Assembly (NCBI GenBank): GCA_036867785.1
Contig: CP145420.1
Coordinates: 682,001-746,000, forward strand
Direction of reading: 5' to 3'
Length of the DNA stretch: 64,000 nucleotides
From: Plasmodiophora brassicae
Taxonomy: Eukaryota; Endomyxa: Phytomyxea; Phytomyxea; Plasmodiophorida
The notes under the pieces are model-generated. The model saw nothing but the letters and a program-made list of their open reading frames with translations. It was not told the origin of the DNA and did not search any database. Below are positions 43,682 through 55,524 of this stretch, one piece after another; within the stretch, counting starts at the first letter, position 1; the number at the start of each line of letters is the position of its first letter. The position numbers and the translations under genes were made by a program.

Positions 43682-46600
43682 TCACTTCTGCTTGTCGCGG
43701 TTGAACCCGATCATGAGGAAGTAGGCGAGGACGCGGTAGCCGACGGCCAGCCCCGTCATGTACCACAGGTCGGACGTGACGCGATTCAGTGTGTACCTGT
43801 GCGTGTGCACACGCTCGCTCAGCTGCATGTGTGCATGCCTACCAGGCGGAATACGATGCACGGCCCGTACCCGAACGACTTCTGGATGAAGGCGATGTCG
43901 TAGATCTGGTACGGCTGCCACGACAGCGAATCTGTTGCGCGCGAGTTCAGCACCCGGATTCGCAGACGGCCTGCTGGCCCGTACACATGGCTTCCGTCGC
44001 CCACACGTTCGGCCCCTGGACGAACGCGTTCAGTGTCGGATTGCCCCGGCCGGGTAACGATGGACGTACCATGTCGAACACAAAGATGTACCCGCCGGTG
44101 GTCGCGTCGGAGACGGTGGGGCCGAACCCGCAGAAGACGGCCATGAAGAGCGTCACGACGACGGCCAGCAGGGCCGTGTTGCGTCGCGCCACCAGCATCG
44201 TGATGACGGCGGCCACGCCACTGGGGGAAGTCGGTCAGCGAACTGGGGCGGCTCGCGCGCGCGCTCGCGCGACACCCACTAGATCGTGAAGATGTTCAGG
44301 AACAGCATGAGGAACTGCATGCCGATCGTGTAGGGCGGCTTGACGAACAGGTAGTAGACGGCGGCGTAGTGGGCGGCCGACAGCGCGATGCGGTACGCGA
44401 CCGCGACGGTCTTGCCCTGACGATGCACCGATGAGTTCAGGGGCACGGCGCCCGCTCCACAGCGGCGGCCAACGTACAACGTAATAGGCGAGCGTGCTCT
44501 GCCCCGACGCGGTCTCCCGCCAGTAGATGGGCTTCTCTTCGCCGAACACGCGCACGCCTGTGGTGGTGACGTCGTGTCAGGGACGGCGCGGGCGAAGGAG
44601 ACGGCGGCGTCGCCCACCGGGAGGTGCCGCCGACAGCGCCAGCGAGATGCCAATCATCATGCCGTCGAGCGGGAGGACCCAGGTGTCCGGCGTGATCGAC
44701 AGGAACGTGTACGGCGCGGCCAGGATGCCCTGGTACGACTCGTGGGGCGTCCCCGAGCCATGGCCGCCGAACAGGACCCCGGCCAGGACGCCGACGAACA
44801 CCTCCAGGACAAGGGCGCGCATCGCTCGCGACTGTTGCACCAGGGACCGGGCGTGGCATTGCTGGACCTGTCAGCAGCAGCGCTGGGTCGACGCGCGTGG
44901 ACGGATCGTTAGAGGCACCGGGCAGACGGACCTGCACCAGGAAGGACGCGCCGCGCGACCTGGCCAGCGCCGCCAGATCCTTCACCGACGACGTTGACGA
45001 ATTGCCCGGCTGTTGCTGCTGCGACGCCGGGCGGTTCCCCTGCGCCTCGTCCCACTTGCTGACGAGATCGGCAGGTGACAACGGCAGCGACTCGGCGTTC
45101 TGATCGCAAGCGGGCGAGGGACGTCTTAGCCCGGTGGCGCGTTGCTGGATGGTCCACGATTCACCTGGTGGGTGCCGCGCCCGGCGAGAATGTCCATCAG
45201 CACATCGGCGGGGTTCACCTCCGCGTCGAATGCGAACCCAAGCGACGCGAAATAGTCCTGCACCTGGTCTGTCGCGAGCGTCAGACCGAATCGGCACGCG
45301 GGCTGGCCCTGTGCCTGCGGATCGTCACGACGCACCGGTTGGCCCGAAGTACGCCGTCTTCCCGCCGGGCACCAGCAGCAGCACGTCGTCGAACATGTTG
45401 AAAACCTCGATCCGGGGCTGTGGACCGTCAGCGATTACGAGCCCTGGCCTGCCCCCCGTCGTCCGACCTGATGGATGACGGCCACAACGGTGACGCCTAG
45501 CTTGCAGACCGCCTTGAAGATCTCCATGACGTCACTTGATGCTGTGGAGTCCAGGCCGCTGACGTGTGACGGTGTTCAGCAGCGGGTACGGGACCCTCCT
45601 CCATGGCGCATTACGAACCTGGTCGGCTCGTCAAGGAAGATCGCCAGCGGGATCGCGGCCAGCTCCATGCCAATGTTGACGCGTTTGCGCTGCCCTCCCG
45701 ATACGCCTCGGATCACCTCGTCGCCGATTGGCGAATGGGCCACATGCGACAACCTTCGCGCGCGCGTCAGTCGCCTAGGACTCCCATCTGTCGGTTCCAA
45801 GAGCACGGTACTTCAAGGCGTTCAGGACGTTGTCGACGTGCGCCTCGATCTGCTCGTTGGTCCACGAGCTCGGCAGACGAATTCGGGCGGCGTGGCTGAT
45901 CACCTCGCGGACGGTCAGCTCCCTGTGCATGATGTCCTCCTGGGGCACGAATCCAATGATCTTCCGGAACTCGTGCATCTCGCCCGCCTGCCCGTTGATC
46001 AGCAGGTCGCCGCCCGTGCGGGTCACCTTCCCCATCAGCACGCTCATGAACGTCGTCTCTGGCACACCCGTCAGCTTCGGCCGCAGACGGGGCACCTGCT
46101 CGTGACGGTTACTTCCGGCCCCGGACGGTCCCATGATGGCCGTCATGCGCCCCGACAGAATGTCGCCCGTGGCACCCTGCAGGATCGCCTTCCGGTTGGG
46201 AAGCGTCAGCTGTAGGTCGTTGAACCTGTGGTCCGATTCAGATCCGCCTCGGGGCAACCGCTGAGCGCGCCCTGGACCGGAAATTCATGCGAAGGTCGTT
46301 CGGGTTGCCGCGTTTGAACCCGTCTGCCAGGCGGGCGATGCTCTCCTTGAGATCGTCGACGTGCTGGATGTTGACCTGGGCCGGGTTGACGATGTCCTCA
46401 GCGCCACTTCGCCTCCTGGCGGCCAGCGCGCGCTGGACGACCATCGGCTGCAGCGTGGAGAGCGACAGGTTCGCGCGCTTCGCCTCGTACACGCGACGCA
46501 GGAGCAGCGTGCAGGCGAGCAGGATGTCGATGATGATCACGATCACCAGCAGGCCATAATGCGTCTCTGTGGACAGACGTTAAGACGCTACCTGTGCACA

Positions 46601-48781
46601 GCGACGGCGAACGGGAAGACGACCCTTGATGCTTCCCGCTGGGCAGCTGGACAAGAACTGGCACGAAGTTGGGGCGGTGCTCCCCGTCAGGCAATACGAG
46701 CCGGCAGGGCTGGAAGGAGGCGGGTCAGGAAGAACGGGCACAAATTCCAAACGGTGGCAACCCCCTCCCGACCATGGATGGATGGTGTACTGGTCTGGGC
46801 AGTAGAACCCGCCGGGACAAGGGACCGGTTCATAGCGGCCTTGTGGCTGTCACACGTTAGTATGAGACGCGGAGGAGGGGTTCCGACATCGATTACAAGG
46901 CAGTACGGCCCGCCGGAAAGACGTTGCGTTTCACTGAGCAGGCGTGGTCGGTCATTATCGCCGAGTTGGTCCCACACCGTGTCACGTACCAGCTGACGGA
47001 TGGCGGGCAGCCGACCATCGCCGAATCCGGGACCGATGGTGTGACGTACGGGCAGAAGAACCTGTGCGAGGATCATCAGGGAGAGCCTTCGGTGCGAACG
47101 CAGCTGATCGGCCCCGACCCTGGATCGCACGTGAAGACGTTCGTGTCCCGAAGAGGAATCCCGACGGTGCTGTTCGGCAGCGTGAAGCAGCCGTATCCTC
47201 TACCGGCCGGCAACGCTGGTAACGCTGACGCCGGCGGGAGGGCCCATTCCTGGCCCAGCACGGGCGGGAACTGCTCGAACACGGACATCAATGGCACGGG
47301 GACGTCGTCGTCGTCGTCGTCGTCGGCGTAGTCACCTGCGCTGTGACTGTACCCGGTGATCGTCACTGTACAGATGGTGCTGCTGCCGACGCTACTACGG
47401 TCAGCAGCCGTCACATCACGCGTCTGGGAGCCTGGTCCACGCCAGCTTCCACCAAGTCGCGCGGCACAGCGAGGGCGCTGCCGCTGTGCTGTGTGTGCCT
47501 GAGGGCCAGCTCGCCAGACGCTTCAGGACGGCTCCCGCGTTTATGATTTCAGTTGCACGCTGAAGCGTCGGTCGACGGTGCTCGAGTTGTGGATTGGCGG
47601 ACAGGTCGGATGGACGAGGTCGATGGCAATGGCAACGTGGATGGGGCCTGGGCGCTGCGCCCGCAATCGGACGTTGGAGATCGCGTCGGTCAGCTCGTGG
47701 AGCAGGCCCTGGGCGCAGATCGTCGGACACGTCGACCCTATCGTGGCGTCAGGTGCCGTTTCGCAACGCGACTCGACGCCCCAGTCGATCGACGTGTTGG
47801 CGCTGATCGTCAGCGACACTTCCGTCTCCGCTAGCTGACGCCGCAATTCCTCCTGGAACCTACCGACCCCTGCTGAGCGCCGATTCATGCACATCGCGTT
47901 GTCAGGATACCTCTGCTTCAGCTCCATGTACATGGAACGCCAGACGGCGTCCTCGTTGGGGTCCCCAGGCGCATCCCGGGAGGACCTCGACAGGGACCCT
48001 CTATGGGCCTCATCATATACAGACAACAGCAAATCGATCCCGTTCAGCCAGGACGCCTGTCGATCGTCTTCGGCGACCAGGTCGTCCAGAAGCTGCGACA
48101 TCTCGCCGATGACAGCCTCTGCAGGTCGCACGACGTGAACACGAGCCGCACACGAGAACGTTCGCGAGCGTACCCATGCCGTTGTGGTGATGGAGAAGCA
48201 GGTCGCCTTCGACGATGCCCGCGAGGCGGGCGCGGTCAGGTTCGCGTACTGGACACGGCGATGTCGCAGCGCTGCAGACGGCATCGGGCGCCGCCAGCGT
48301 CGCGATTTCGTCGACCAGCCTGTTGGCGGCGTCGACCTCCCATTGATCCAGCGCGTTCGACACGGACCGTATCGTGGCTGTTACCTGCTCGGCGATCTCG
48401 ACCTGCGTCCTGGACAGCATCCACATTCAGCACGCACGCGATGCCGGCAGTCCCCTGCTCGCACCTGCAGGCTCTGGGGGCGACCTCCGGGTCCGCTGTG
48501 ATGACGGGCAACACAGCATCCATTCTGCAATTAACACGATCGGAATGCAGTACCACCCGCCGATAGCTATGCAGGGCAGCGCGTAACGCGTCATTGTTAC
48601 TGATGTCGTGCTCGGCTCTGGAGCACGGTAACCCGTACTCGGCGTCCCTGGAATTCATCACCAACGATACGGCGAGGATTCGGATCGCTCCTGAGAAGGG
48701 CGAAAACGCACAGGCGACCTCGCGAGTCTGCCTTGCGGTTGCCGTCAGCAGTGTAGCAGGTGCGCGCGATTTTGTTCCCAT
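43682..48781 (-). CDS. ABCG-type ABC transporter with large Cys-rich ectodomain
   Basis: Half-size ABC transporter (ATPase domain before membrane domain). Exons mapped in frame: 46564..46278, 46225..46113, 46058..45812, 45753..45619, 45558..45468, 45417..45336, 45268..45165, 45099..44932, 44861..44618, 44557..44478, 44416..44280, 44220..44070, 44015..43985, 43931..43871, 43796..43682. Walker A is spliced (GPSGAG then KTTFMSV), the signature is [16 protein letters not shown], Walker B is LAIFLDEPT, the D-loop SGLDSTA and H-loop VIHQ. Six membrane helices follow and the end is RDKQK. Upstream, 46592-48781 encodes a Cys-rich ectodomain ([24 protein letters not shown]) and a helix at [16 protein letters not shown], like plant ABCG24/28; those exons are unresolved and the ATG at 48781 is provisional. 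Lipid or wax export by family; substrate unknown. Confidence 0.85.
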
Positions 48782-48897
48782 TGGGCGCGGCGTCGGGTCC
48801 GGGGCAGACCGCGCGCACCGACCCGTCACGGCGAACGACTGCAGGTCGCCGACCCGCGGACCTGGGGCTGGGTGAGGTTGTGTTGTCAACGTGGCAA

Positions 48898-49203
48898 ATG
48901 TCGACTGGGCGGCGTCGGTACGACGTGGTGGTGGCCGACTTTTGCGTGATCCCGATGGGGACGGCGTCGACGTCGATGACGCCGTACGTGGCCGAGTGCC
49001 AGCGCGTCCTGCAGCGATCCGGCCTGACGCACGCCATGCACGCGTACGGGACGAACGTCGAGGGCCCGTGGGACGACGTCATGAACGCCATTCGCGATTG
49101 CCACGACGCCGTACACGCCATGGGATGCCAGCGCATATCAACCAGCATCAAAATCGGTCCTGCACGCCACCCGCATGCGATCGTTCGCAGGAACGCGGCC
49201 TGA
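48898..49203 (+). CDS. UPF0045 / MTH1187-YkoF-like (ECM15) protein
   Basis: Intronless, 101 aa, the usual family length. The block YDVVVADFCVIPMGTAST begins the fold; MHAYGTNVEGPWDDVMNAI and the final ISTSIKIG complete the beta-alpha-beta pattern of the MTH1187 family (yeast Ecm15). Members form tetramers and bind thiamine-like or other small ligands; the cellular role is unclear. ATG 48898 is eight codons before the conserved core. It is divergent from the ABCG transporter start (48781), so about 115 bp serve both. Nothing recognised in the 346 bp between it and CCDC40. Confidence 0.88.
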   Translation: MSTGRRRYDVVVADFCVIPMGTASTSMTPYVAECQRVLQRSGLTHAMHAYGTNVEGPWDDVMNAIRDCHDAVHAMGCQRISTSIKIGPARHPHAIVRRNAA

Positions 49204-49549
49204 TACGAGGTGATGACAGGGACGCGGCTCGACAAACCGTCGACGATCGAGGGGAAGAAGCAGAGCGTTGCTGATGTGTTGCTTCATGACGAGCAGCACC
49301 ACCGGGCTTCCCCAGACGGATGATGATGATGATCCTAAAACGAATCCGGGTTGCGTTCCCGGCTTGCCTCAACAGTCTGGCGATATGCCAGATCGTGTGT
49401 GTCGCTGCAGACGCGGTCGCTCAGCCATGCGTGTGCAATTATTACATTCTTCAATGTTATCCAGACACGTGCTGCAGTGTACGTGTGACGGTCCATGTTG
49501 GAAGAGCAATATATCGACAGGTACGGTCCTGGTAGCCGGGTCTGTCACG

Positions 49550-52500
49550 ATGGACGACATCAACGAAGCGGACGACGACGCGCTTTCGCTGGACAGCCTC
49601 GAGGACAAACCGGAAGCGAGCAAGGACAGCGCGTCGGACGTCAACGATGACGCAGGCGAGACCAAAGACAAACCTTCGAGCGTCGACCCGCAGACCGATC
49701 CGGTGAACACGGGTGCCCCCGTTGACCGCGCCTCGTTCGACAACAAGCCGGACGCGCCCGATATCGATCTAGACGCTGCGCTCGCTGCCGTCCCCAACAT
49801 CTTCCCTAATCAGGACGAGGAACCGTCAGCCGCCGTCCTGCCGCCCGACAACACGGCGGATATACTGGCGGCTATTGACGAAGGCGCCAAGGTGCTCGCC
49901 GATGCAGAGCTGGATGTCCCCAGGTTACAGCTCGGTTCCATCGCCGCCGAAAATCAGGCGCCACCTCAGCCAGATGGCGACGCCACATCCGAACACGAAC
50001 TGGCACAGGAACAAACGGCGAAGCCTGTTGGTCTACCAGCGCCCGACGGGGCACTTCCTATGCCTGTGCAGGTATGGCTCCCCATCTTGGGTGGAGCGTT
50101 TCCATAACGTGTGTCGGACAGGTTGCCGATGTCGACGATGATGGTGACGGTGCTGCGGGTGATGCGGACGTAGCCGACGAGGAGGACGACGTGGTTGATC
50201 CTGATGACCCGCTCGTGGCGCGCCTGCAGGCGGCCATGATGGCGCAGTTGCAGGACGCGGCGACGCGCCTAGACGAGAACCTGCGCGAGCGCAACGAGGA
50301 GGTCAAACGCCTGAACAAGAAGCGGGAGACCATCGGTGTCGACCTGTATGGCCTGCAGCAGCAGCTCGCGCGCATGCAGATGCAGCTGGAGAAGACGCAC
50401 GACCGGTTCAATATGTTCAACCGGTTGCGAGCCAAGGCGGAGGAGGATCGGGAACTGCTGCTGGCCGACCTGTCTTCGAAGAGCGCGGCGAGGGACACCG
50501 CTCTGCAACATGCCGAGCTGATCGCACGCGAGTTCAACAACGTCAGCACGACGTTGCGGCAGGTGGCCGAGTACAACGAGTCGATCAAGAGCGAGATCAA
50601 GGTGACGCGACGGGCGGCATACGCCGAGGAGGCCGAGATGACGAAGCAGGAGAAGGAGAAGAAGGCGCAGGACTACCAGATCGCCGCCATGAACGAGCAG
50701 ATCGCCGGGTTGCAAGCGCGCGTCCAGACGCTAACGGAGCAGGTCGCAACGCAGAAGTCGCAGACAGGTGGCGCGCGCGAGACGATCCAGTTGGCGTTGG
50801 ATGAGATGGCGCAGATCCGCGCCGATAAGAACGAGTACATCTCGAAATGGAAGTCGGCGCTGATCGCGCTGTCGCGCCGCAACAAGGCCTTGGAAGGGTG
50901 CGATCGCGAGCGGCAACGCCTGCAGGCCGAGCTCGTTCGTCTGGACAGCGAGTACGCCGGCTTCGTCAAAGACGTACGCCGCGAGCAGGAGACCAACGAG
51001 AAGCTTACGGAAGTGCTCACCAAAGTCATCACCGAATGCAAATTTATCGAGGCTCAGATCGCCCGAATTCAGGTACGAACCCCGACGGAAGACGCTTTGG
51101 CCCTGTGTCGTGACACGTTGTACCAGACGGCGAGAACGAAGGCGTCGTCTGAATACGATGTGTTCAAGGACCAGCTGGCGAAGACGGATGAGCAACTGCA
51201 GGAAGGTTCGAGTTTCTGTGGATGGTTCCTGGCCGGCGTCTGTGCTTAGTGCAACAATGACAGTGCAAGGGCAGCGCAGGCTGTTGGAGCTGGAAATCCA
51301 GCGCATCGAGAAGTGCATCTCGGCGAGCGATGCGGCCAGGACGGCGATCGAGAACGAGATCCTCGAGAAGATGTCGAATCAGACGACAACGGAGCAGGGG
51401 ACGCAGAACACCCTGAAGGCCATCATGAAGCTTCGCAAGACGATCGAAGCGACCGTTGGAATATCGTGCTGGCTGGTACGGCAGGCGGCTGAGACGGGTA
51501 TGTCGTTGTACAGGAGAAGAAGATCGGCGCAGCGCAGAACGAAATTGCCCGCGTCAAGGTCGACATTCTGAACACGACGGCCCACAACAAAGACCTGAAG
51601 AAGACGTTGGCGGCGTTCGAGAAAGAGGTATTAGCAGAAAGGGCGTGTGAGCATCAGGCGATTGACGCCTTGGATATGTAGCTTAAAGAGAAAGACCTGC
51701 TGATCGACAAGTACGAGACCGAGAACGCGTTGCGCAACGACATGATCCAGAAGAAGCAGATCGCGATCGATGCGCTGAACAGGAAGTACGAGCAGCTGAC
51801 CAAGAACGTTGTCGAGGACACGAGCAGTGCTTCGCTGGAAGGCAAGATCGACGGACTCAATCGTGAACTCCAGGTAGGGGTCTGAAACCACTGCCACGCT
51901 CAGTGCTGACAAGCCGAACAGGCGGTACGGAATTCGTCCACTGACCTACAACGGAAGTGGATCGGCACCCAGACCGAGTTACTGGAGGTGGAAGCCATCT
52001 CGTCCGCCGAGATCAATAAGGTCGCCGAATTGGCCGCGAGGCACACCGTCCTCGGCCAGAAATCCAAGCGGCTTCAACGTCTGCGCGCCTCGGTGACCGG
52101 TCAGCAATGCTGGAATCGAGTTGCGCTGTACCAGTACCTGACTGGTCGGAACGGCAGATGAGATCAAGGAATTGCGCAAGACGATGACGTCCATTCACTT
52201 GGAGATCACGAAACTGAACGGCCTGCTGGTGGAATTTAAGACACGGCAGGAAACGTTGGGCAGCGAGAACCGGACATCGGAGATCACGTTCAAGGAGCGC
52301 GGTGTGCAGATTGAACAGGAGCGGGCGGGCGGCGAGAAGAAGATCGAGGCTCTCCAGGCAGCCCGAGATAGCCTGCTGGAGGAAGTTAGCGAGATATCCG
52401 CCCAGATCCTCATCTGGGAACGCAAGATCAACCTGGAGAAGGAAACGCAGCAGGCCATTGACCCTGAGGTCGGCCAAGCCGAGGTAACCGGTCGCATGGT

Positions 52501-53175
52501 TGGTTCGCGGTGTGGCGCTCATCACGGTTGCTATCAGGTGGAGGAGATGAGACGGGAAGTGCACAGGATGGAGCTTCGTTTGAACGCGCTGAAACGGGCC
52601 CAGGAGGAGCTCATGGAAGACAGCCTGCGCACGATCGAGAAGCGAAACGATATCCAGATTCGGCACCTGAACTCGAAACGCACCGACATGACGCAGGCGT
52701 CGCTTCGGAAGAAGATCGCGTCGCTGCGCAACGAGATCAAGCTGAAAAGCGGCGAGTCCCGCCAGGTACATCGCTGAATCGTCGCAACGAACGAGAGTTC
52801 CTTACCGAGGGCGGACAGGTCGAACAATCGATCAGGCGCCAGGAGGACAACACGCGCATCCTCATCGAAATGTGTGAAAAGTTGCAAACGCAGTTCAACG
52901 AACTGGACGACGAGAAGGCCACGCTGGAGCAGAAATTGCACCTGGCCGAGTTCCAGAAGGCGCTGACGTCGGAGATGCTGGCCATCTACCTGGAGACCAA
53001 AGCCCGGTTATCGTCGTCGGCACCGGTGCGGTCCACGGGCGCGTCGCACGTGTCGTTCACACAGCAGGTCGAGCGGCTCGAGGCGCTCAAGACACGGCTG
53101 CGCGAGCTGAAGGTCGAGTTCGTCGACGCCGAACCGTACTTGGACACGCTCCTCCGCTTTGCAACGGCCACCTGA
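49550..53175 (+). CDS. CCDC40: CCDC40, axonemal 96-nm ruler coiled-coil protein
   Basis: Ten exons: 49550..50071, 50122..51072, 51127..51205, 51270..51454, 51514..51627, 51682..51873, 51922..52078, 52158..52483, 52538..52765, 52810..53175; 1039 aa, all in frame, introns 44-79 nt. CCDC40 (FAP172 in Chlamydomonas) pairs with CCDC39 to set the 96-nm repeat and attach inner dynein arms and radial spokes. The first 190 residues are acidic and disordered; the rest is coiled coil. Diagnostic stretches are ISKWKSALIALSRRNKALE, QILIWERKINLEKETQQ, DPEVGQAE joined to EEMRREVHRMELRLNAL, and NELDDEKATLEQKLHLAE. Its presence implies motile flagella at some life stage. CCDC39 is not in the window. Confidence 0.92.
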
Positions 53176-54204
53176 CGTACCTGATCACTCTTATAAACTG
53201 CCATCCCACCTATCGTCCAAGTTTATCCCGGATCCGGTACTGAGCCAATCCACGAATTGCAATCGAGCAGATTCGCGGGATCGTCGGCTGGATCGTCGGT
53301 AGAGATTCGACGCATGGACGGTCCGGGTCAGTCCGGATCGTTGACCGACACGTATTATCAAGGACGTGACACAGTCCAGGACAGGGTCATGATGCGTGCC
53401 TTCCAAGTGGGCACTACCTTTGCGACGACCCATGACCATGTATAACTAGACCTCAACAGCTCAGCAGTGCATGGTCGGTGACGTCGACAGGTGCGCCACT
53501 AACGACTCGATACGTCAGGGCCAGCCAGCTGGCTCTGTGAGTTCGAACATGCGCTGATGCGCACGTACAGATCTCCATGCTGGTGTTGACGTTAACGATT
53601 CCCTTCGCTATGGCGAGTATCACGGTGGCTCGGATGCGGTAGGCGCGACCGCATCGAACGCACCTCGCAGCCCTTTCTATCGTTTGGGCTGTACAAACAC
53701 GACAATGACGCGGTCCATTATTGCAGACGCAACGGCTGGATACTCGATGATCTGGTTTTCAGTTGGACGCGTCGTTGGCCTAGATGACCCGATTTACGTC
53801 GCTGCCATTGTGCTCCATATTAACCCTCAATTGTGGTGGCTGATTGCATAAGTTCAGCACTGCCTATAAAATGCACAGTACTGGTGGCAGGCCGTCCAAC
53901 ACGGTCATACTCCTTTTCGCCTGACGCTACCGCCATCGTCCGCTTTAGACGCGGCCACCATCGTTCGCGTTTTGTCGCCTGTTTCGACTCAGCTTTCGAT
54001 ATCGCCTGTCGCGTCCTTCTGTCGCAAACGCCCCCACGCCTTCTCATGCATCTACGCGTTAACCACAAACGATCGGGGCGGCTTCAACGGCAACCTGAGC
54101 CTTTGGTCACGTTCCCATTGACATGCTCCTCGTAAAATGCGGATTCGTTTGTCGGCAGGGCGGCATTCCTCGCATCATCGTCGTCCAGCACGTTACGACC
54201 TACT
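53176..54204. other. Gene-free kilobase
   Basis: About 1 kb with only short, conflicting open frames on both strands, between the 3' ends of CCDC40 and the TMEM135-like gene. GC is slightly reduced. No repeat, tRNA-like T-arm, transposon or supported exon found. It is the longest empty stretch outside the repeat-rich right end. Confidence 0.5.
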
Positions 54205-55004
54205 TTACTTAAAGAGGTCTCGAAAAGTGAAGAGGCCATCTTTGTCCGTGTCGACATACAGGGTGTCCATTGAACTCTTCAATGACGCTTGCAGCGATCG
54301 GGGCGCGACGAAGAACAACGCCATGACCGCACTCCAGCAGGCCCCAGCGAACAGCCTGGACGCGGACTAAGACAACGTGACAGCCTTGTCGTGGCTTAAA
54401 CATACCTGGAGTTGAGCTTCGCCGGGTAGATTGCCAGGTTGATGCACGCCAGTATGATTCTGGACAGCAGGTACAGATTGATTTGGGTGTGAATCGGATT
54501 CCCACCTGCAGGAACATTAGCTTGGGACGAGACGATGATCTGCGCACATCAGCCGTACTTCCAAACACAATGGAGCCGGCAATGCCCCCGGCGATCAGCT
54601 GATTATAGACGTCATCGGTCTGCAGCAGGACGACAATAAGCAACACAGACTTCGAAACAGGAATGCCCCCGATACGGTCTGGCGGATATGACGAAGAGAG
54701 CATCCAAGCGCTTTAAACAGCGATACATAAACAGCAAGGCTGAGACTATGCTGCGCCGTCGCGGTGAGAATCGTACGAATCATAGACGTCAACGACCCGG
54801 ATCGTCGGAACACCAGCGTGATCACTAGTTCCAAACACGGTCATGCGTTGCGCAGGGCCATGTCGTGCAACACCAACCGAGCGCATGCGGGAACCGGACC
54901 TTGGCGCCGTACGCCAGCCCGGCGACGAACCCCTTGAGGATGGCGCGCACGCACGACGCGTGCCTGCAGAACGGCGAGTGCGGCGCCACCGCCTTCTTGT
55001 CCAT
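54205..55004 (-). CDS. TMEM135-like membrane protein (half-size)
   Basis: Exons 55004..54878, 54824..54676, 54619..54559, 54520..54406, 54355..54205 (200 aa); introns are 38-56 nt, the 38-nt one the shortest in the window. The family pattern is seen in the Cys-containing start (HSPFCRHASC), AILKGFVAGLAYGAKVRFPHA, SLAVYVSLFKALGCSLRH, VYNQLIAGGIAGSIVFGS, NLYLLSRIILACINLAIY and the SLQASLKSSMDTLYVDTDKD block. TMEM135 proteins sit in peroxisomal or mitochondrial membranes and resemble the Tim17 superfamily. Human TMEM135 is about twice as long, with two such halves. The C-terminus DTDKDGLFTFRDLF resembles an EF-hand loop. A 5' exon may be missing. Confidence 0.75.
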
Positions 55005-55267
55005 GCCCACCTCGTCGGCAAATCCGCACAGCCGCGCCTGAACTCGGGCGACACCTTTACGGACACGTCGTCACAACGTCCGTTATTTTCGTTCGCTGTT
55101 CCTGCGACCCGGTCAGCGTTCGCGGGAACAGTTCGCTTTCTGTTGACTGTGCACAGCCATGCGCTGTAGCTATTGGATACGACGTCGCATTCGCCGTTTA
55201 TATAAAGTACAAGGCAGGCGGGGGATGATGATCTCGGGGGGACGGGCGGCGGCGCCGGGGTCGGACA

Positions 55268-55519
55268 TTAATCGTGGAACGTGGTCACGGCACGATGCCG
55301 TCGTAGGTCGTCCCAGGAGTTGAGTAGGTGCATCCCGTGGTTGACGGTCGGAGACGGTACGACGTGGTCGACGATGGCGAAGCCCGTGATGGCGGAAGCG
55401 GCGGCGACGGCAAGGCCGCCGATCCTGGACAGCGTCGGCGGCATGGTTGAAAAGGATGAAGAGCCTGGTCCGAACGGCCGAACCGGTGCGGGGCGAGGAT
55501 AAATGGGTCTGTATTTCAT
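55268..55519 (-). CDS. Small single-helix membrane protein, 83 aa
   Basis: One open frame from the ATG at 55519 to the stop at 55268. The N-terminus is Pro/Arg-rich (KYRPIYPRPAPVRPFG), followed by one helix (GGLAVAAASAITGFAIVDHV) and a polar end. Size and layout resemble accessory subunits of mitochondrial complexes, but no family is recognised. It starts six bases downstream of the eIF3f stop on the same strand, so a shared transcript is possible though unusual in eukaryotes. Confidence 0.5.
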   Translation of the reverse strand: MKYRPIYPRPAPVRPFGPGSSSFSTMPPTLSRIGGLAVAAASAITGFAIVDHVVPSPTVNHGMHLLNSWDDLRRHRAVTTFHD

Positions 55520-55524
55520 GTCGA

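Noticed and set aside
53541-53570. GTTCGAAC sequence resembling a tRNA T-loop
   Set aside because: Flanking bases cannot pair into a T-stem and no acceptor, D or anticodon arm is found. No tRNA or rRNA gene was recognised anywhere in the window.
54541-54620. Mitochondrial carrier family call from IAGGIAGSIVFGSTAD
   Set aside because: Carriers show PxDxxKxRxQ after the helix; full splicing instead gives the TMEM135 pattern with the SLQASLKSSM block.
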